Source: Acidaminococcus timonensis
GTDB lineage: Bacteria > Bacillota > Negativicutes > Acidaminococcales > Acidaminococcaceae
Direction of reading: 5' to 3'
Assembly: GCF_900106585.1 (NCBI RefSeq)
Contig: NZ_FNWH01000005.1
Span: 187,962-251,961, forward strand
Length of the DNA: 64,000 nucleotides
In this document: positions 9,718 through 17,556 of the stretch, one piece after another
Layout of the letters: every line of letters starts with the position of its first letter
Numbering within the stretch: the first letter of the stretch is position 1
Program-made: the position numbers and the translations under genes
Notes under the pieces: model-generated
Told to the model about the DNA's origin: nothing
What the model saw: the letters and a program-made list of their open reading frames with translations, nothing else
Database searches by the model: none

Positions 9718-10893
9718 TCAGAAAAACATCTTTATGATGGTCTTTACACTCATGACCATCAACACAGCAAATACCAGCCAACCAGAACAGAACAGGAAGT
9801 TGGAGTGCTTATAGGAACCAACGATCCGTTCTTTTTTCGCAGCCAGCAGGAGGGACCCCAGCACAATGGGCAGAATCAGTCCGTTCAGGGCGCCAACGAC
9901 CACCAGCACCGTAACCGGTTTGCCGATGAACGAAAAGATAAAGGAAGAAAACAAAATAAAACCGATGATCAGATACCGATGATATTTTTCCAGGGTCGGG
10001 CTGAAGGTACGGATGAAGGATACTGAAGTATAGGCACAGCCCACCACGGAAGTAATGGCTGCCGACCACATGACCAAGCCGAAGATCTTATAGCCCATAT
10101 CCCCTGCTGCCAGCTTGAACACAGAAGCAGGAGGATTGGCCGGATCCAGCAGGAAGCCTTGACTGATCACACCCAGCGTAGCCAAAAACAGCAGGATCCG
10201 CATCAGGCTGGTGATGCCGATGCCCATGAGGGAGCTCCGGTTTACCTGATCCATGTTTTCCACCCCGGTAATGCCTGCATCCAGCAGACGATGGCCTCCG
10301 GCAAAGGTAATGTAGCCGCCCACACTGCCACCTACCAGGGTCACGATGGACATGACATCCACCACATCCGGCATCACGGTTTTCTGGATGGCCATTCCGA
10401 CCGGAGGATGGGACGTCAATGCGACGTAGATGGTCAGCAGGACCATGATGCCTCCCACGATCTGGGCAAATTTATCCATTAAGGCACCGGCGCTTTTATT
10501 CAGGAAAATGAATACGGCAATGACCGTACTGATCAGGGCCCCGGTTACAGGCGATACCCCCAGCAGTACATTGAGACCCAGGCCTGCCCCACCTACGTTG
10601 CCGATGTTGAAGGCCAGGCCGCCAGCCACCACAAGGGCTGAGACAAAATACCCCAGGCCGGGCAGCAGGGCGTTGGCAATATCCTGCCCCGGTTTCCGTG
10701 CCGCTGCAATGATCCGCCATACATTCAGCTGGGTAATGGCATGGATCAGGATGGTGGCCAGGATGACGAATCCGAAGCTGGCTCCCAGTTTTCCGGTAAA
10801 TACGGTAGTCTGGGTCAAAAAGCCCGGTCCGATGGCCGAAGTAGCCATCAGGAAGGCAGCTCCCAGAAGGACACTTACATTGGACTCTTTCAT
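9718..10893 (-). CDS. NRAMP-fold transporter (YcsG-like), copy 2
   Basis: A 391-residue paralogue of the protein at 6719-7909, sharing long identical stretches such as SVLLGAAFLMATSAIGPGF and GGSVGGYITFAGGHRLLDAG. It too lacks the DPGN and MPH metal-binding motifs of true NRAMP metal transporters. It is the first gene of the run leading to pxpA, with its own 5' region and an intergenic repeat between it and pxpA. It is thus probably transcribed separately or forms the distal promoter unit. ATG 10893 follows GGGGGAAG. Two similar transporters in one locus may serve different stereoisomers or affinities; that is inference. Confidence 0.87.
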   Translation of the reverse strand: MKESNVSVLLGAAFLMATSAIGPGFLTQTTVFTGKLGASFGFVILATILIHAITQLNVWRIIAAARKPGQDIANALLPGLGYFVSALVVAGGLAFNIGNVGGAGLGLNVLLGVSPVTGALISTVIAVFIFLNKSAGALMDKFAQIVGGIMVLLTIYVALTSHPPVGMAIQKTVMPDVVDVMSIVTLVGGSVGGYITFAGGHRLLDAGITGVENMDQVNRSSLMGIGITSLMRILLFLATLGVISQGFLLDPANPPASVFKLAAGDMGYKIFGLVMWSAAITSVVGCAYTSVSFIRTFSPTLEKYHRYLIIGFILFSSFIFSFIGKPVTVLVVVGALNGLILPIVLGSLLLAAKKERIVGSYKHSNFLFCSGWLVFAVLMVMSVKTIIKMFF

Positions 10894-11189
10894 GTTTCTT
10901 CCCCCTTTTTTACACAATTCTGTTTATTTTCCCGTAAATTTGCCGGCCCTCCCTTCTTTACTTTATTAAGTTGCTGTATGTATTCATTATACATAAAAAC
11001 TGCATATGAATTTTATGCAAATTTTCTATTATTTATCATTGGTCGTCAACCGAAAATCTTTTCTTTCCTTCCGTCCCCCAAACATGGTATACTAACAGAG
11101 CAATGCGTATTCCCGGAGATGTAAATCCAATTGCTGGGGATGCGTTATTTTTTTGCATCCAATTTGCATATCCAAAGGAGATTGTAACA
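10894..11189. promoter_or_regulatory. Divergent intergenic region
   Basis: This AT-rich 296-bp gap separates two divergent genes. On the minus strand a TATAAT at 10991-10986 is a plausible -10 for the transporter but has no good -35. It sits in TATAATGAATACATAC, which resembles the repeats before pxpA. A dyad GCATA-N7-TATGC lies at 11002-11018. On the plus strand TATACT at 11088-11093 may serve the DUF2798-like gene, with no clear -35. No gene is seen here. Confidence 0.35.
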
Positions 11190-11639
11190 ATGCCTGAAAC
11201 CCGAAAAGAAGCTGTGATCTTTACCTGCATGATGGCCTTTGGCATGGTCCTGGGCATGGCTTCCTACAATTCACTGCTGCACCTGGGCTGGCAGGGCCCC
11301 TGGTTCTCTGCCGCGCTACAGAACTTTTTCCACGAATATTTTCTGGCCGTCCCGGTAGCCTATTTCATCGGCAGCCCCATTGCCATGCGGCTGACCCTCC
11401 GGTTCTGGCCCTGGAAAGAGCGGCTGTTTCCCATTGGCATGGGGATCTTTACGCCCTGCATCATGGCCCCCCTTATGACCACCCTGATCCACGTCCTGTT
11501 CTTCCATGTCTATTCCTGGTCCGTTCTGGGACCGGCCTTCCTGCGGAATATTGCCGGTGCCATGGGCATCCAGCTGTTCCTGGTGGGCCCGGTGGTAAGA
11601 CACTGTTTCGGATTGTGGAAATTCCGAAAGCTGAAATAA
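11190..11639 (+). CDS. DUF2798-like small membrane protein
   Basis: A 149-residue protein with about four hydrophobic helices (MTYMMAFGMVLG-like first segment, then ALQNFFHEYFLAVPVAYFIG, LFPIGMGIFTPCIMAPLMTT and a last segment near GIQLFLVGPVV). It resembles DUF2798 membrane proteins of unknown role. The ATG at 11190 has AAAGGAG nine bases upstream and is preferred over earlier in-frame starts. It stands alone, divergent from the pxp cluster, and ends at a strong terminator. No function can be assigned. Confidence 0.75.
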   Translation: MPETRKEAVIFTCMMAFGMVLGMASYNSLLHLGWQGPWFSAALQNFFHEYFLAVPVAYFIGSPIAMRLTLRFWPWKERLFPIGMGIFTPCIMAPLMTTLIHVLFFHVYSWSVLGPAFLRNIAGAMGIQLFLVGPVVRHCFGLWKFRKLK

Positions 11640-11660
11640 AAAACCAGCAGACACTGAAAA

Positions 11661-11698
11661 AAGGCGCTGTGAAAAAATCATCCACAGCGCCTTTATTT
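11661..11698. terminator. Intrinsic terminator
   Basis: GGCGCTGTG (11663-11671) pairs with CACAGCGCC (11683-11691) and is followed by TTTATTT. It ends the DUF2798-like gene. The minus strand also has a T-run after the stem, so it could work in both directions. Confidence 0.85.
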
Positions 11699-11724
11699 CG
11701 CTAGCATCAGCTGGCTTCCATCGG

Positions 11725-11752
11725 CTAGTGACTAGAGACTAGTGACTAGTGA
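11725..11752. repeat. Four tandem heptamers (CTAGTGA)
   Basis: Four contiguous 7-bp units at 11725-11731, 11732-11738, 11739-11745 and 11746-11752 read CTAGTGA, CTAGAGA, CTAGTGA, CTAGTGA. They lie between two terminator hairpins in an otherwise gene-free gap. No function is known to me. Confidence 0.8.
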
Positions 11753-11754
11753 CG

Positions 11755-11790
11755 GGGTGTGAAAAAGCATTTTTTCACACCCTCTTTTTG
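11755..11790. terminator. Hairpin downstream of the macAB operon
   Basis: GGGTGTGAAAAA (11755-11766) and TTTTTCACACCC (11771-11782) form a perfect 12-bp stem with a four-base loop. A TCTTTTT run follows on the plus strand. On the minus strand, where the macAB operon ends, there is no T-run after the stem, so its use as a terminator there is uncertain. Confidence 0.65.
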
Positions 11791-11958
11791 TCAGGTTGTC
11801 ATTTTCCCCACCAGCCACATCAGGATCCCTGCCACAATGGCATACAACAGCAGGGCCCGAGATCGGTCCCTGATATCGAATTTTGTCTTGGGCCGGTGGA
11901 GAAATTCCACGAACCCCCTCCATTTCTGCCGGAGGGTAGGCTTCCTGCTCTCATTCAT
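11791..11958 (-). CDS. 55-residue single-pass membrane protein in the macAB operon
   Basis: A short open frame beginning MNESRKPTLRQKWRGFVEF is very basic for about 33 residues, then has one hydrophobic helix (ALLLYAIVAGILMWLVG) and ends KMTT. Its ATG overlaps the end of the MacB permease gene by eight bases, a strong sign of translational coupling. A hairpin follows the stop. I recognise no family. It could be an accessory or anchoring subunit of the efflux pump. The long in-frame upstream extension overlaps macB and is not likely to be translated. Confidence 0.6.
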   Translation of the reverse strand: MNESRKPTLRQKWRGFVEFLHRPKTKFDIRDRSRALLLYAIVAGILMWLVGKMTT

Positions 11959-13165
11959 ACCGCAGCGCATCGATGGGGTCCAGAAGAGCAGCCTTCTTGG
12001 CCGGATACAATCCGAAGAACAGGCCGATGCCCACGGAGAACAGGACGGAGATGATAGTGGCCGCAATGGAAATCACCACAGGCCAGCCGATGATCTTGGC
12101 TGCGATGACCGAGATCACGGTCCCCAGGATCATGCCTGTGGTACCCCCGGTGACCCCGATGACCATGGATTCCACCAGGAACTGGAGCAATATGTCATGG
12201 TAGGTAGCCCCCAGGGCTTTCCGGATGCCGATTTCCCTTGTCCTCTCTGTGACGGATACCAGCATGATGTTCATAATGCCGATGCCGCCCACCAGCAGAC
12301 TGATGCCGGCGATAATGGCCAGCAGCAGGGTGATGGACCCGGTGGTCTCCTGGGCCGTCTTGATGATTTCCGTCAAGTCACGGACCGTAAAGTCGTCGTC
12401 CTCGCCGGTCCGGATCTTGTGCCGGGTCCGCAGCAGGGTGACCACGTCAGACTGGACCTGGGAGACCGTATTTTCATTTTCACACTGGATGGTGATGTTC
12501 CGGATGTAAGTCAGGCCCATCAGTCTCTGCATGGCCGTGGTCAGCGGTACGAACACCACATCGTCCTGGTCCTGGCCCATGGAAGACTGTCCCTTGGTAG
12601 CCAGCACCCCGATGACGATGAACGGTGCCTTGTTGATCCGCATGATCTGCCCCACGGCTTTCCCGTCAGGGAATAGATTGTCAGCCACGGTCTTGCCGAT
12701 GACGCAAACCCGCTCCCGGCTGTTCATATCATTCTGGGTATACATACGGCCTTCCGAAATCTGGTAGTTCCGGATTTCCAGCACATTGGGGGTGATCCCC
12801 TGGACCTGGGAGTTCCAGTTCTGGTTCCCGGCCACCAGCTGATAGCTGGCCTGCACGCCGGGAGCCACGTATTTGATGCCGTCCACGTTCTTTTCAATGG
12901 CCTTGGCATCTTCATAGGTCAGTTTGGCCCCGCTGCCGCTGGCGATCCGCTGTCCATTGGCCGTACGGCCGCCGCTCATGACGATCAGAAGGTTGCTGCC
13001 CATGCTGGTGATGTTGTCCTTGACTTTTTCCTGCATGCCAAGGCCCAGGGACACCATGGCGATCACGGCGCCTACCCCGATGATGATTCCCAGCATGGTC
13101 AGGAACGTCCGCACTTTATTGGCAACCATGCCTTCGAAGGCCATTTTCACACATTCCCTAAACAA
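11951..13165 (-). CDS. MacB-type ABC transporter permease
   Basis: A 404-residue permease of the MacB/FtsX class: one N-terminal membrane helix (TFLTMLGIIIGVGAVIAMVS), a large extracytoplasmic MacB core domain (roughly residues 45-260), then three C-terminal helices. The segment VTERTREIGIRKALGA is a hallmark. It starts with TTG at 13165, overlapping the ATPase stop, with GGAGG eight bases upstream. With the ATPase and the MacA-like adaptor it should form a tripartite efflux pump; an outer-membrane TolC partner is not in the window. Substrate unknown. Confidence 0.92.
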   Translation of the reverse strand: MFRECVKMAFEGMVANKVRTFLTMLGIIIGVGAVIAMVSLGLGMQEKVKDNITSMGSNLLIVMSGGRTANGQRIASGSGAKLTYEDAKAIEKNVDGIKYVAPGVQASYQLVAGNQNWNSQVQGITPNVLEIRNYQISEGRMYTQNDMNSRERVCVIGKTVADNLFPDGKAVGQIMRINKAPFIVIGVLATKGQSSMGQDQDDVVFVPLTTAMQRLMGLTYIRNITIQCENENTVSQVQSDVVTLLRTRHKIRTGEDDDFTVRDLTEIIKTAQETTGSITLLLAIIAGISLLVGGIGIMNIMLVSVTERTREIGIRKALGATYHDILLQFLVESMVIGVTGGTTGMILGTVISVIAAKIIGWPVVISIAATIISVLFSVGIGLFFGLYPAKKAALLDPIDALRYE

Positions 13166-13856
13166 CGATCTGGCCTCCTCCCTCTTTCTCTTCGGTCAGC
13201 CTGCCGTCCCGCATGACCAGGATCCGCTGGGTCATGGCCGCCAGTTCCGGTTCATGGGTGACCATGATTACGGTCTTGCCCTCATGATTCAGCTTTTCGA
13301 AGATGTCGATGATTTCCAGGGTGGATTTGGTATCCAGGTTCCCGGTGGGTTCATCGGCCATAATGATGGCCGGATTGTTGATCAGGGCCCGGGCAATGGC
13401 CACCCGCTGCCGCTGGCCGCCGGACATCTCGTTGGGTTTGTGGTACATCCGGCTACCCAGCCCTACATCCGTCAGCGCCTTTTCCGCCCGCCGGGTCCGT
13501 TCTTCCAGACTGACCCCGGCATAGATCAGGGGCAGGGCCACATTTTCCACAGCCGTCAGCCGGTTCAGCAGGTTGAAGCTCTGGAAGACGAACCCGATTT
13601 TCTGATTCCGGGTATGGGCCAGTTCATCATCCGTATAGTTGGCGATATTCTTTCCCTCCAGGATGTATTCTCCGGAAGTAGGCCGATCCAGACAGCCCAG
13701 GATGTTCATCATGGTGGATTTCCCGCTGCCGGAAGGCCCCACAATGGATGTGAACTTGCCTTTTTCGAAGTTCACGGTCACATGGTTCAGGGCATAGACA
13801 ACGGTATCCCCCATCTGGTAACTTTTTACGATGTCTTTCAGTTCAATGACATTCAT
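13158..13856 (-). CDS. MacB-type ABC transporter ATPase
   Basis: A 232-residue ATPase of the LolD/MacB class. It has a Walker A motif GPSGSGKS at residues 40-47, signature [15 protein letters not shown] and Walker [13 protein letters not shown]. It is separate from its permease, whereas E. coli MacB is a fusion. It overlaps the permease gene by eight bases and follows the adaptor gene by 19 bases, so the three are one operon. Confidence 0.93.
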   Translation of the reverse strand: MNVIELKDIVKSYQMGDTVVYALNHVTVNFEKGKFTSIVGPSGSGKSTMMNILGCLDRPTSGEYILEGKNIANYTDDELAHTRNQKIGFVFQSFNLLNRLTAVENVALPLIYAGVSLEERTRRAEKALTDVGLGSRMYHKPNEMSGGQRQRVAIARALINNPAIIMADEPTGNLDTKSTLEIIDIFEKLNHEGKTVIMVTHEPELAAMTQRILVMRDGRLTEEKEGGGQIVV

Positions 13857-13875
13857 GACTGCTTTTGTCCTCCCG

Positions 13876-14949
13876 TTACATGGGGGGGCCCATCCGTCTG
13901 TTGTTGCTGGTGCTGGTGGCCTTGGTGGTCTTGACCACCAGTTCCTCGCCCTCCTGCAGGTCAGCTTCCACTGCCGTCCGGTCCGTCCCGGCCAAAAGCA
14001 CCTTCACCGGTACTTTCCGGCTGGTATTGTCCTTCTTGTTATAGACCAGCACATACTGCTGTCCATCCTCCGTGTGGAGGCATTTGTTGGCCACAGTCAG
14101 CACATTGTCCATTTCGTCCACAATCACATTGGCCCGGGCTGTCATGGTAGGAAGCAGCTTCCCCTCGCTGTTTTCCACATCCACATATACGGTATAGTAA
14201 TTCACGTTATTGGTCGTGGTGGCGCTGCGCCCGATCAGGGTCACGGTCCCTTTGAAGGTCTCATTGGGATAGGCATCCACCGTAAATTCCACATTCTGTC
14301 CCTGTTTGATCTGGCCGATATCGGATTCATCCACCATCAGATAGATCTGCATCTTGTCCAGGTTGGCCACACTCATGAGTACCTGCGGCGTGGAAATACC
14401 GGAGGATACGGTCTGCCCCACCGGAGTGGGTTTGCCGATCACATAGCCGTCGATGGGCGTACTGATCACCGTATCGTTCACGTTGGAAGTGGCCTGGTCA
14501 TATTCTGCCTGGGCCACCCGATATTCCGCCTCTGCCGTATCGAACACACTCTGGGCAATGGCCCCCTGATCCAGCAGGGCCGTATCCCGGTCATACGTCG
14601 CCTTTTTATCTGCCAGGGTGGCCCGTTTCATTTCCTGAGTGGCCTTCAGAGATGTATCATCCAGTTTCACCAGGGCCTGGCCTGCCGTCACGTGCTGATT
14701 TTCCTTCACGTACACGGCCACGATACGGCCGGTGATCTTGGAGTTGATATCCACGTTGTCCAGGGCCTTCAGGGCCCCGGTGGCGGAAATGGTCTTGCGC
14801 AGATTTCCCCGCTGGACAGCATCCGTCCGGGTAGCCGCCACGGCCTCCTGGGTTTTCTTCACCTGGTAATACTTGTAGCCGCCGGCTCCCCCGGCAATCA
14901 GTATGGCCAGGAGAATCAGCAGAATCTTATGTTTGCGAATGATGTTCAC
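13876..14949 (-). CDS. MacA-like periplasmic adaptor (HlyD/RND family)
   Basis: A 357-residue membrane-fusion protein. An N-terminal uncleaved helix (ILLILLAILIAGGAGGY) anchors it in the inner membrane. A split biotinyl-lipoyl-like domain, a short helical hairpin and a beta-barrel domain follow (GRIVAVYVKENQHVTAGQ and later QTVSSGISTPQVLMSVANL). It should link the MacB pump to an outer-membrane channel, which fits a diderm Firmicute. It begins with GTG behind a GGGAGG site. The C-terminus ends in RRMGPPM. Confidence 0.9.
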   Translation of the reverse strand: MNIIRKHKILLILLAILIAGGAGGYKYYQVKKTQEAVAATRTDAVQRGNLRKTISATGALKALDNVDINSKITGRIVAVYVKENQHVTAGQALVKLDDTSLKATQEMKRATLADKKATYDRDTALLDQGAIAQSVFDTAEAEYRVAQAEYDQATSNVNDTVISTPIDGYVIGKPTPVGQTVSSGISTPQVLMSVANLDKMQIYLMVDESDIGQIKQGQNVEFTVDAYPNETFKGTVTLIGRSATTTNNVNYYTVYVDVENSEGKLLPTMTARANVIVDEMDNVLTVANKCLHTEDGQQYVLVYNKKDNTSRKVPVKVLLAGTDRTAVEADLQEGEELVVKTTKATSTSNNRRMGPPM

Positions 14950-14991
14950 GCTCTTCCTCCCTCACCGCTCCTGTCTGGACAGGTCGGAACC

Positions 14992-15018
14992 AAAAGGCTG
15001 CAGCATCCCTGCAGCCTT
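14992..15018 (-). terminator. Terminator between proA and macA
   Basis: AAGGCTGCAG and CTGCAGCCTT form a stem with a five-base loop; on the minus strand TTTT follows. It lies 84 bases beyond the proA stop and 42 bases before the macA start. I see no strong promoter after it, so it may be a partial terminator. Confidence 0.7.
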
Positions 15019-15101
15019 GCCGTTTTTCCCATAGTCATTGTAGATGCCACGGATGAACCATCCATGAAAAGACTTTAAACATTTTCATAACAACGGGACT
15101 G

Positions 15102-16364
15102 TCATTTCCTGACCTGGCCGTTGCCGTTCACCAGATATTTGGTGGTGGTCAGTTCCGGCAGACCCATGGGACCTCTGGCGTGGAGCTTCTGGGTGCTGAT
15201 GCCGATTTCGGCCCCGAAGCCGAATTCAAACCCGTCGGTGAACCGGGTGGACGCATTCACATACACCGCTGCTGCATCCACCAGCTGCTGGAACTTCCTT
15301 GCATTTGCGTAGTTATCCGTCACAATGGCTTCCGAATGGCCGGTACCATAGCGGCGGATGTGTTCCACGGCTTCCTCCAGGCTGTCCACCACTTTCACAG
15401 AAAGCCGCAGATCCCCATATTCCGTAGCCCAGTCCTCTTCCGTGGCCGGCTGGACATCCTCACTGTAGCGCTGGGTCCGTTCATCCCCCAGGATGGTCAC
15501 ATGGGCCTTTTTATAGGCCTCCAGCATGGCCGGCAGGAACACATCGGCGATATCCCTGTGCACCAGCAGGGTTTCCATGGCATTGCAGGTGGATGGCCGG
15601 TTCACCTTGGCGTTCATGGCGATTTCCACCGCCATGGGCACATTGGCACAGGCATCCACATAGGTGTGGCACACCCCGGCCCCGGTTTCGATCACCGGCA
15701 CGGAAGCATTGTGCACCACGTTCTTGATCAGGCCGGCACCGCCCCGGGGAATCACCACATCCACCAGGCCTTCCAGGTGGATCAGTTCATCCACCGCTGC
15801 CCGGTCGGGTACATTCACAAACTGGATGGAGCCTTTGGGCAGGCCCGCTTTTTCCCCGGCAGCAATCAGCACATCGCTGACCGCCTTGTTGGAATGGAGA
15901 GCTTCCCGTCCCCCCTTCAGGATCACGGCATTGCCACTCTTCACGCACAGGGCGATGGCATCTGCCGTCACATTGGGCCGGGCTTCATAGATGATGCCGA
16001 TGACTCCCAGGGGTACGGATACCTTGGTGATGGTAAGCCCATTGGGCAGATTGGCTCCGCTGAGGATGCGTCCCACCGGATCCGGCAGATCCGCTACCTG
16101 GCGGATGCCCATGGCCATCTGCACCAGCCGGTCATGGGTCAAAAGCAGCCGATCCAGCAGAGAAGCCCGGAGACCGCTCTTTTTTCCGTTTTCCATATCC
16201 ACAGCATTGGCTGCCAGGATGGTTTCTTCTCCTTCCAGCAGACCGTCGGCCATGCTTTCCAGGATATCGTTCTTGATTTTCGTATTCAAAATGCCCAGTG
16301 TCCGGGAAGCTGCCTTCGCCGCTTCTCCCTGCTGCCGGACCATACCCACTTCATATTCCGCCAT
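15102..16364 (-). CDS. proA: Glutamate-5-semialdehyde dehydrogenase (gamma-glutamyl phosphate reductase)
   Basis: A 420-residue NADPH-dependent enzyme that reduces gamma-glutamyl phosphate to glutamate semialdehyde, the second step of proline synthesis. The aldehyde dehydrogenase-like fold shows SVPLGVIGIIYEARPNVT, the nucleotide-binding NAVILKGGREALHSN, and the catalytic cysteine region VNRPSTCNAMETLL. Length is normal. It begins 14 bases after the proB stop, as in the usual proBA operon. Confidence 0.97.
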   Translation of the reverse strand: MAEYEVGMVRQQGEAAKAASRTLGILNTKIKNDILESMADGLLEGEETILAANAVDMENGKKSGLRASLLDRLLLTHDRLVQMAMGIRQVADLPDPVGRILSGANLPNGLTITKVSVPLGVIGIIYEARPNVTADAIALCVKSGNAVILKGGREALHSNKAVSDVLIAAGEKAGLPKGSIQFVNVPDRAAVDELIHLEGLVDVVIPRGGAGLIKNVVHNASVPVIETGAGVCHTYVDACANVPMAVEIAMNAKVNRPSTCNAMETLLVHRDIADVFLPAMLEAYKKAHVTILGDERTQRYSEDVQPATEEDWATEYGDLRLSVKVVDSLEEAVEHIRRYGTGHSEAIVTDNYANARKFQQLVDAAAVYVNASTRFTDGFEFGFGAEIGISTQKLHARGPMGLPELTTTKYLVNGNGQVRK

Positions 16365-16378
16365 ATGTCCAACCTCCC

Positions 16379-17503
16379 TTACAGGACCACCAGGTTGTCC
16401 CGATGGATCACTTCGTCATAATGCTTGTAACCGATCCTGGCTTCGATCTGACTGGTCTTGCAGCCCTTGATCAGGGCCACGTCTCCAGATCCGTAGTTGG
16501 TCATGCCCCGGGCCAGTTCATGGCCTTCCTGGTCCACCACACTGACCGTATCGCCGCTGTCGAATTCTCCTTCCACGCCCACGATGCCCACGGGCAGGAT
16601 ACTGCAGCTGCCCTCCTGGCGCAGGGCCTTGGCCAGGCCGGCATCCACGATCAGTTTGCCGCTGATCCTGGACCCGAAAGCCAGCCACTGGTTCCGGAAC
16701 CGGAGATGGCTTTCTTTCGGTACGAACAGGGTCCCCACCGGTTCACCCCGCAGGATGTTCCGCAAAATCTCCAGATGCTCCCCATTGGCGATGATCAGGG
16801 CAATGCCGGCGCTCATGGCGTTCTTGGCCGCCTGGAGCTTGGTCAGCATGCCGCCGGTGGCGTTCCTGCTTCCGGCGCCCCCGGCAGTGGCTTCGATTTC
16901 CGGCGTCACTTCCTCCACTACGGACACCAGTTTGGCATCGGGATGGGTCTTGGGGTTGGCCGTATACAGCCCGTCGATATCGGACAGCAGGATATCCAGG
17001 TCCGCATCGGCCAGGCTGGCCACCAGCGCCGACAGGTTATCGTTGTCGCCGATCTTGAATTCGTCAATGGCCACCACGTCGTTCTCGTTGATGATGGGAA
17101 TGACCCCCCAGGAAATCATTTCCTGGAGAGCGTTCCGGGCGTTGGCATAGCTGTGCCGGTTCACCATATCGTTCTTGGTCAGCAGCACCTGGGCCACCAC
17201 CTGGCCGTATTCCCCAAAGATCCGTTCATAGATGTGCATCAGGATGCCCTGCCCCACAGCGGCACAGGCCTGTTTGCCCGGAATGGTCTTCGGTTTGGCC
17301 TCCAGGCCCATCCGCCCCACACCGGCCGCCCCGGCGCCGGAAGACACCAGGATCATTTCCCTGCCCTGATTCTGGAAATCCGTCAGGATCCGGGCCATCT
17401 TTTCGATCTTTTCATAGTTGATCTTCCCATTGGGATAGGTAATGGTACTGGTCCCTACCTTGACCACGATCCGTTTGGCTTCTGCAATCTTTTTGCGTTC
17501 CAT
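16379..17503 (-). CDS. proB: Glutamate 5-kinase
   Basis: A 374-residue kinase that phosphorylates glutamate, the first and feedback-regulated step of proline synthesis. The amino-acid kinase domain begins IVVKVGTSTIT and contains SSGAGAAGVG, PIINENDVV and GTGGM-like NATGGMLTK. A C-terminal PUA domain (about residues 280-370) is present, the form usually subject to proline inhibition. ATG 17503 is preferred to an in-frame GTG at 17512. Obg lies 53 bases upstream, so obg-proB-proA is a likely operon. Confidence 0.97.
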   Translation of the reverse strand: MERKKIAEAKRIVVKVGTSTITYPNGKINYEKIEKMARILTDFQNQGREMILVSSGAGAAGVGRMGLEAKPKTIPGKQACAAVGQGILMHIYERIFGEYGQVVAQVLLTKNDMVNRHSYANARNALQEMISWGVIPIINENDVVAIDEFKIGDNDNLSALVASLADADLDILLSDIDGLYTANPKTHPDAKLVSVVEEVTPEIEATAGGAGSRNATGGMLTKLQAAKNAMSAGIALIIANGEHLEILRNILRGEPVGTLFVPKESHLRFRNQWLAFGSRISGKLIVDAGLAKALRQEGSCSILPVGIVGVEGEFDSGDTVSVVDQEGHELARGMTNYGSGDVALIKGCKTSQIEARIGYKHYDEVIHRDNLVVL

Positions 17504-17556
17504 GCACTCCACCCCTCATTCATCCCCGAGAGCCGGGCTTTCTCTTCAGCCTTCCC

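Noticed and set aside
6719-10893. Annotation of the two NRAMP-like proteins as Mn/Fe transporters
   Set aside because: The DPGN and MPH metal-ligand motifs are not present and the neighbourhood is metabolic, so a metal role is not supported.
11725-11752. Possible CRISPR array
   Set aside because: The units are 7 bp and contiguous, with no spacers and no cas genes nearby.
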